DNA from: Planctomycetota bacterium
Lineage (GTDB): Bacteria > Planctomycetota > UBA11346
Assembly (NCBI GenBank): GCA_007693455.1
Contig: REDP01000155.1
Location: 1 to 33,163 of the forward strand
Direction: 5' to 3'
Length of the DNA stretch: 33,163 nt
Shown: positions 30,848 through 33,163 of the stretch, in pieces
How positions within the stretch are numbered: position 1 is the stretch's first letter
Layout of the letters: each line of letters starts with the position of its first letter
Position numbers and translations under genes: made by a program
The notes under the pieces: generated by a model
Database searches by the model: none
What the model saw: the letters and a program-made list of their open reading frames with translations, nothing else
Told to the model about the DNA's origin: nothing

Positions 30848-33061
30848 ATGCGAATACAACAGCTCATTTCACTCCCTCTTACCGCCCTTGCCAGTGCAAT
30901 CCTCAGCCCCACTCCAGCAGCCATGGCTGAAGAACCAGGGAATGGCCCGCCAGGGCGATCTTTAGTCGTTCATGCTACACGTTTGGCCGACGACCCGTTA
31001 CAGCAACCCTATGCGTTCTATCGTCACCAGCGCAGCGATTTGGATATGGCGATTGGTCGAAGCCTGCTGGATCGTATAAATTATGGTCCTGGGGTATTTG
31101 TCCAATCCACTGCCCCCAACCAATCCAGCCCATATGTTCGCGGTTTAACCGGTGAACAGACCTTGCTCATGCTTGATGGTATCCGCTTGTCCCATGCGGC
31201 TATGCGGCCAGGCCCCAATCAGTATAGTGCCCTCATTCCCGACATGAGTGTGGATTCAGTGGATGTGGTCTTGGGGGCCTCAGCGGCAGCCACAGGATCA
31301 GACGGCCTGACGGGAGTCCTCGATCTGCGGCTTGCTGAGGCAGGTCGTGGTGTGGATGTGCCACTTTCAGGATGGGCGACAGCACGGGTAGAGACAGCCC
31401 AGGGAGCCCAAACAGCTCTTGGCATCGATGGCCGCTATCGGGGGTGGACCTATTCCTTGGAAATGGGTATGGACCGTTACCACAAGCGCGTGGGCGGCAA
31501 GGATACCCAGCGGCGTTTGCTCGACGATCCGGCTCAAGGCAACCATATTCCCAACACCGACTTTGAACAACGCCATACAGCCCTGCGTCTTGCCTATGAT
31601 GGCTTGGCAGAGCATCGCTTCCATCTCTCCGCAGGGCATACGTATCAGGACACCGCGCCCCGCCCCGATGGATATGCTGCCAATAGTGGAGACCCCAACC
31701 GTATTGCCCGTTACTTCGATCCTCATCGCTTCACTTATCTTCACTTGGGACATGTTTGGAATCCCGATCAGAGAGGTTCATTCCAGCAATGGCGCAGCCG
31801 TGCTTGGTTGCATTATAATGATGAGCACCAAGTGCGGGAACGTGTCGCGGGCGCTGGCTATCGACGAGAGGTCTTTGATAATGCTATTCGCGTCCTTGGC
31901 GCCTCCACGGAGGGGACGTGGCAGTTCGCCGAGCATTCGTTGAGCGTTGGTATTGAAGGAACACACGAGTCCACAAGTAATGATTATGCCCGTTTCGAGG
32001 GGGCTGATCAAGATGCTGCCACCCGCGTGGGGAGTGATCTTCAGGATCGTCAGCGCAGTACCTTACCTGATGGCAGTCGTTATACATCCGTAGCCTTTTT
32101 TGCTCAAGATCGCTGGCTATTTGCTCCCGATTGGGAGTTGCTGATGGGTGCCCGACTCACCCATGTGGACTGGAGTAGTCCCGTGGAGCAGCGCAGTGGT
32201 TTTACCCAGGATCGGGTATCAGGAACCCTTACCGATGTCAGCGGGGGTATTCGCCTTGGTTGGTATATTGATGCCGAGTCAATGCTTTTCGCGGGCCTGG
32301 GCCGAGCCTTTCGCGCGCCCAACCTGACCAACTTGACAGGAACCGTTGATCGTGGATCGAGTGGAGTGCAAGTAGTGGGCAATGATACCCTTGATGCGGA
32401 AGTGTCGTACACTGCAGAGGTGGGCTGGAAGTACCATTCTTTTGACAATGATAGCGTGCAGATTACCACCTTTTACACCATGATAGATGATCTAATCCAG
32501 CCCGTATTTCGTGACTCAACAGGCGATGGAAATGTGGATTCGGCACGGATGGAAAATGCCTTTGGTGCCGATCTCTATGGGGTTGAACTGGCGTGGGACC
32601 ATGCCCTGCCAGGCCTGGATGCAAGTATTCTGGGCTTGCAGCGCTTAGCTCTTGTGGGGTCGGGGTCATGGATTCATGCAGATGTGGAGCTGACCCAACC
32701 TGATGGCAGCGTTGAGCGCGAACCGCTGAGTCGAGCTAACCGACTCTATGGCCGCATGGGAATTAAGGCTGAATGGGGTGATGGCTGGTGGCTGCGGCCG
32801 CAAGTGCGCTGGCATGCCCGTTATCGGCGTACTGCGTCATCCGATGCTAATGATCGCCGCATGACCATGGTTGGCGATAATGATGGCAGTATGCCTGGGT
32901 ATGCAGTCTACGATGTCAGCGTGGGTTGGCAGGGAGACGATGGCAATCGCTGGATTCAAGCATCACTGGAAAATATTGGCAATCACTCCTATCGTGAGCC
33001 GGGATCATCGGTAGACGGCCCAGGTTTAAATGTCGGCTTGGCAGGAGGCTTGCGTTTTTAG
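30848..33061 (+). CDS. TonB-dependent outer-membrane receptor
   Basis: A 737-residue outer-membrane active transporter. The signal peptide MRIQQLISLPLTALASA ends near AMA-EE (about residue 28). SLVVHATR is a likely TonB box. The plug domain holds GVFVQSTAPNQSSPYVRG, TLLMLDGIRLSHA and VDVVLGASAAATGSDGLTGVLDL. The rest is barrel, including FAGLGRAFRAPNLTNLTG, a C-terminal TonB-receptor pattern, and it ends with Phe as outer-membrane beta-barrels do. The NQYSALIPDM and GVLDL strings are reminiscent of haem/catecholate-type receptors. The ligand is not determined, but ferritin next door points to iron. ATG 30846-30848 puts the signal peptide at the N-terminus; GTG 30830 would add six residues. 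Neither has a clear ribosome-binding site. Confidence 0.92.
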   Translation: MRIQQLISLPLTALASAILSPTPAAMAEEPGNGPPGRSLVVHATRLADDPLQQPYAFYRHQRSDLDMAIGRSLLDRINYGPGVFVQSTAPNQSSPYVRGLTGEQTLLMLDGIRLSHAAMRPGPNQYSALIPDMSVDSVDVVLGASAAATGSDGLTGVLDLRLAEAGRGVDVPLSGWATARVETAQGAQTALGIDGRYRGWTYSLEMGMDRYHKRVGGKDTQRRLLDDPAQGNHIPNTDFEQRHTALRLAYDGLAEHRFHLSAGHTYQDTAPRPDGYAANSGDPNRIARYFDPHRFTYLHLGHVWNPDQRGSFQQWRSRAWLHYNDEHQVRERVAGAGYRREVFDNAIRVLGASTEGTWQFAEHSLSVGIEGTHESTSNDYARFEGADQDAATRVGSDLQDRQRSTLPDGSRYTSVAFFAQDRWLFAPDWELLMGARLTHVDWSSPVEQRSGFTQDRVSGTLTDVSGGIRLGWYIDAESMLFAGLGRAFRAPNLTNLTGTVDRGSSGVQVVGNDTLDAEVSYTAEVGWKYHSFDNDSVQITTFYTMIDDLIQPVFRDSTGDGNVDSARMENAFGADLYGVELAWDHALPGLDASILGLQRLALVGSGSWIHADVELTQPDGSVEREPLSRANRLYGRMGIKAEWGDGWWLRPQVRWHARYRRTASSDANDRRMTMVGDNDGSMPGYAVYDVSVGWQGDDGNRWIQASLENIGNHSYREPGSSVDGPGLNVGLAGGLRF

Positions 33062-33079
33062 TTCTAAGGCCGCGTCATA

Positions 33080-33161
33080 CCCAGGGCAGCTCAAAGCTTG
33101 TCCCTGGGACCGCCGCTCTCCCGAGCGGCCTGCATAAACGCCCTCAATGGGCGCTTTCTGC
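33080..33161. repeat. Composite three-hairpin element, copy 2
   Basis: The 102 bases after the receptor stop hold three hairpins: A (33080-33108, CCCAGGG...CCCTGGG), B (33112-33129, GCCGCTC-TCCC-GAGCGGC) and C (33132-33161, AACGCCC-TCAAT-GGGCGCTT core). They match copy 1 at 4024-4117 in order and, for A and C, in sequence. Hairpin C could end receptor transcription. Both copies lie 3' of a gene, with hairpin C in the same sense relative to that gene. Confidence 0.6.
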
Positions 33162-33163
33162 AC

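Noticed and set aside
1-33163. Selenoprotein genes, CRISPR arrays, insertion sequences, rRNA
   Set aside because: No long frame is interrupted only by TGA, no spaced direct repeats are present, and no transposase or rRNA motif was found by eye.

Overview
The window reads as chromosomal DNA of a Gram-negative (two-membrane) bacterium. It holds a TonB-dependent outer-membrane receptor, an LpxH-like lipid A phosphoesterase and at least five lipoproteins with Sec signal peptides. The phylum is not settled. IF2 with a long charged N-terminal extension, and lipoboxes whose aliphatic residue sits at -4 in three cases, fit a planctomycete/PVC-type or spirochaete-type bacterium better than an enterobacterium, but this is only an impression. 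No insertion sequence, phage gene, integrase or CRISPR array is visible.

Region 1 (1-8.2 kb) is a sulfur/selenium block. On the plus strand, behind a TTGACA box overlapped by an ATTC-N8-GAAT palindrome, lie a membrane rhodanese and a CoA-disulfide-reductase/rhodanese fusion. On the minus strand runs a selenium set: a NifS-type cysteine desulfurase, a PhnC/PhnD/PhnE-like ABC transporter, tRNA-Sec (UCA) and selD. The likely logic is import of a selenium oxyanion, delivery of reduced selenium, SelD making selenophosphate, and tRNA-Sec as the acceptor. The leader of this operon holds a five-codon reading frame ending in UGA. The UGA is followed at once by a hairpin with a bulged U and a G-containing five-base loop, resembling a bacterial SECIS, and then by mutually exclusive hairpins before the desulfurase start. 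This possible selenium-sensing leader is the most novel candidate here.

Region 2 (8.2-12.1 kb) has a bidirectional terminator, an L-fucose-isomerase-like gene without sugar-pathway neighbours, and a BetT-type BCCT transporter split by an in-frame TAA between its first two membrane helices.

Region 3 (12.2-20.4 kb, minus strand) is a translation/ribosome-assembly cluster: nusA, infB, rbfA, a flavin-fold oxidase, a VOC protein, rpsU, birA, hflX. The nusA-infB junction carries alternative hairpins built on the nusA stop codon. The usual rimP and truB neighbours are absent.

Region 4 (20.5-30.1 kb) is mostly envelope-related. It has an exported clan-A-type glycoside hydrolase coupled to a coiled-coil membrane protein. 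A divergent plus-strand group follows: an unknown two-TM protein, LpxH-like, a pyruvoyl-tetrahydropterin synthase and a small unknown protein. Then comes a minus-strand operon of three lipoproteins, two of which share a C-terminal motif and look like paralogues.

Region 5 (30.1-33.2 kb) concerns iron: ferritin and a TonB-dependent receptor, separated by a 15-bp hairpin. A composite of three hairpins after the receptor recurs, in the same order, 29 kb away between tRNA-Sec and the transporter permease gene.
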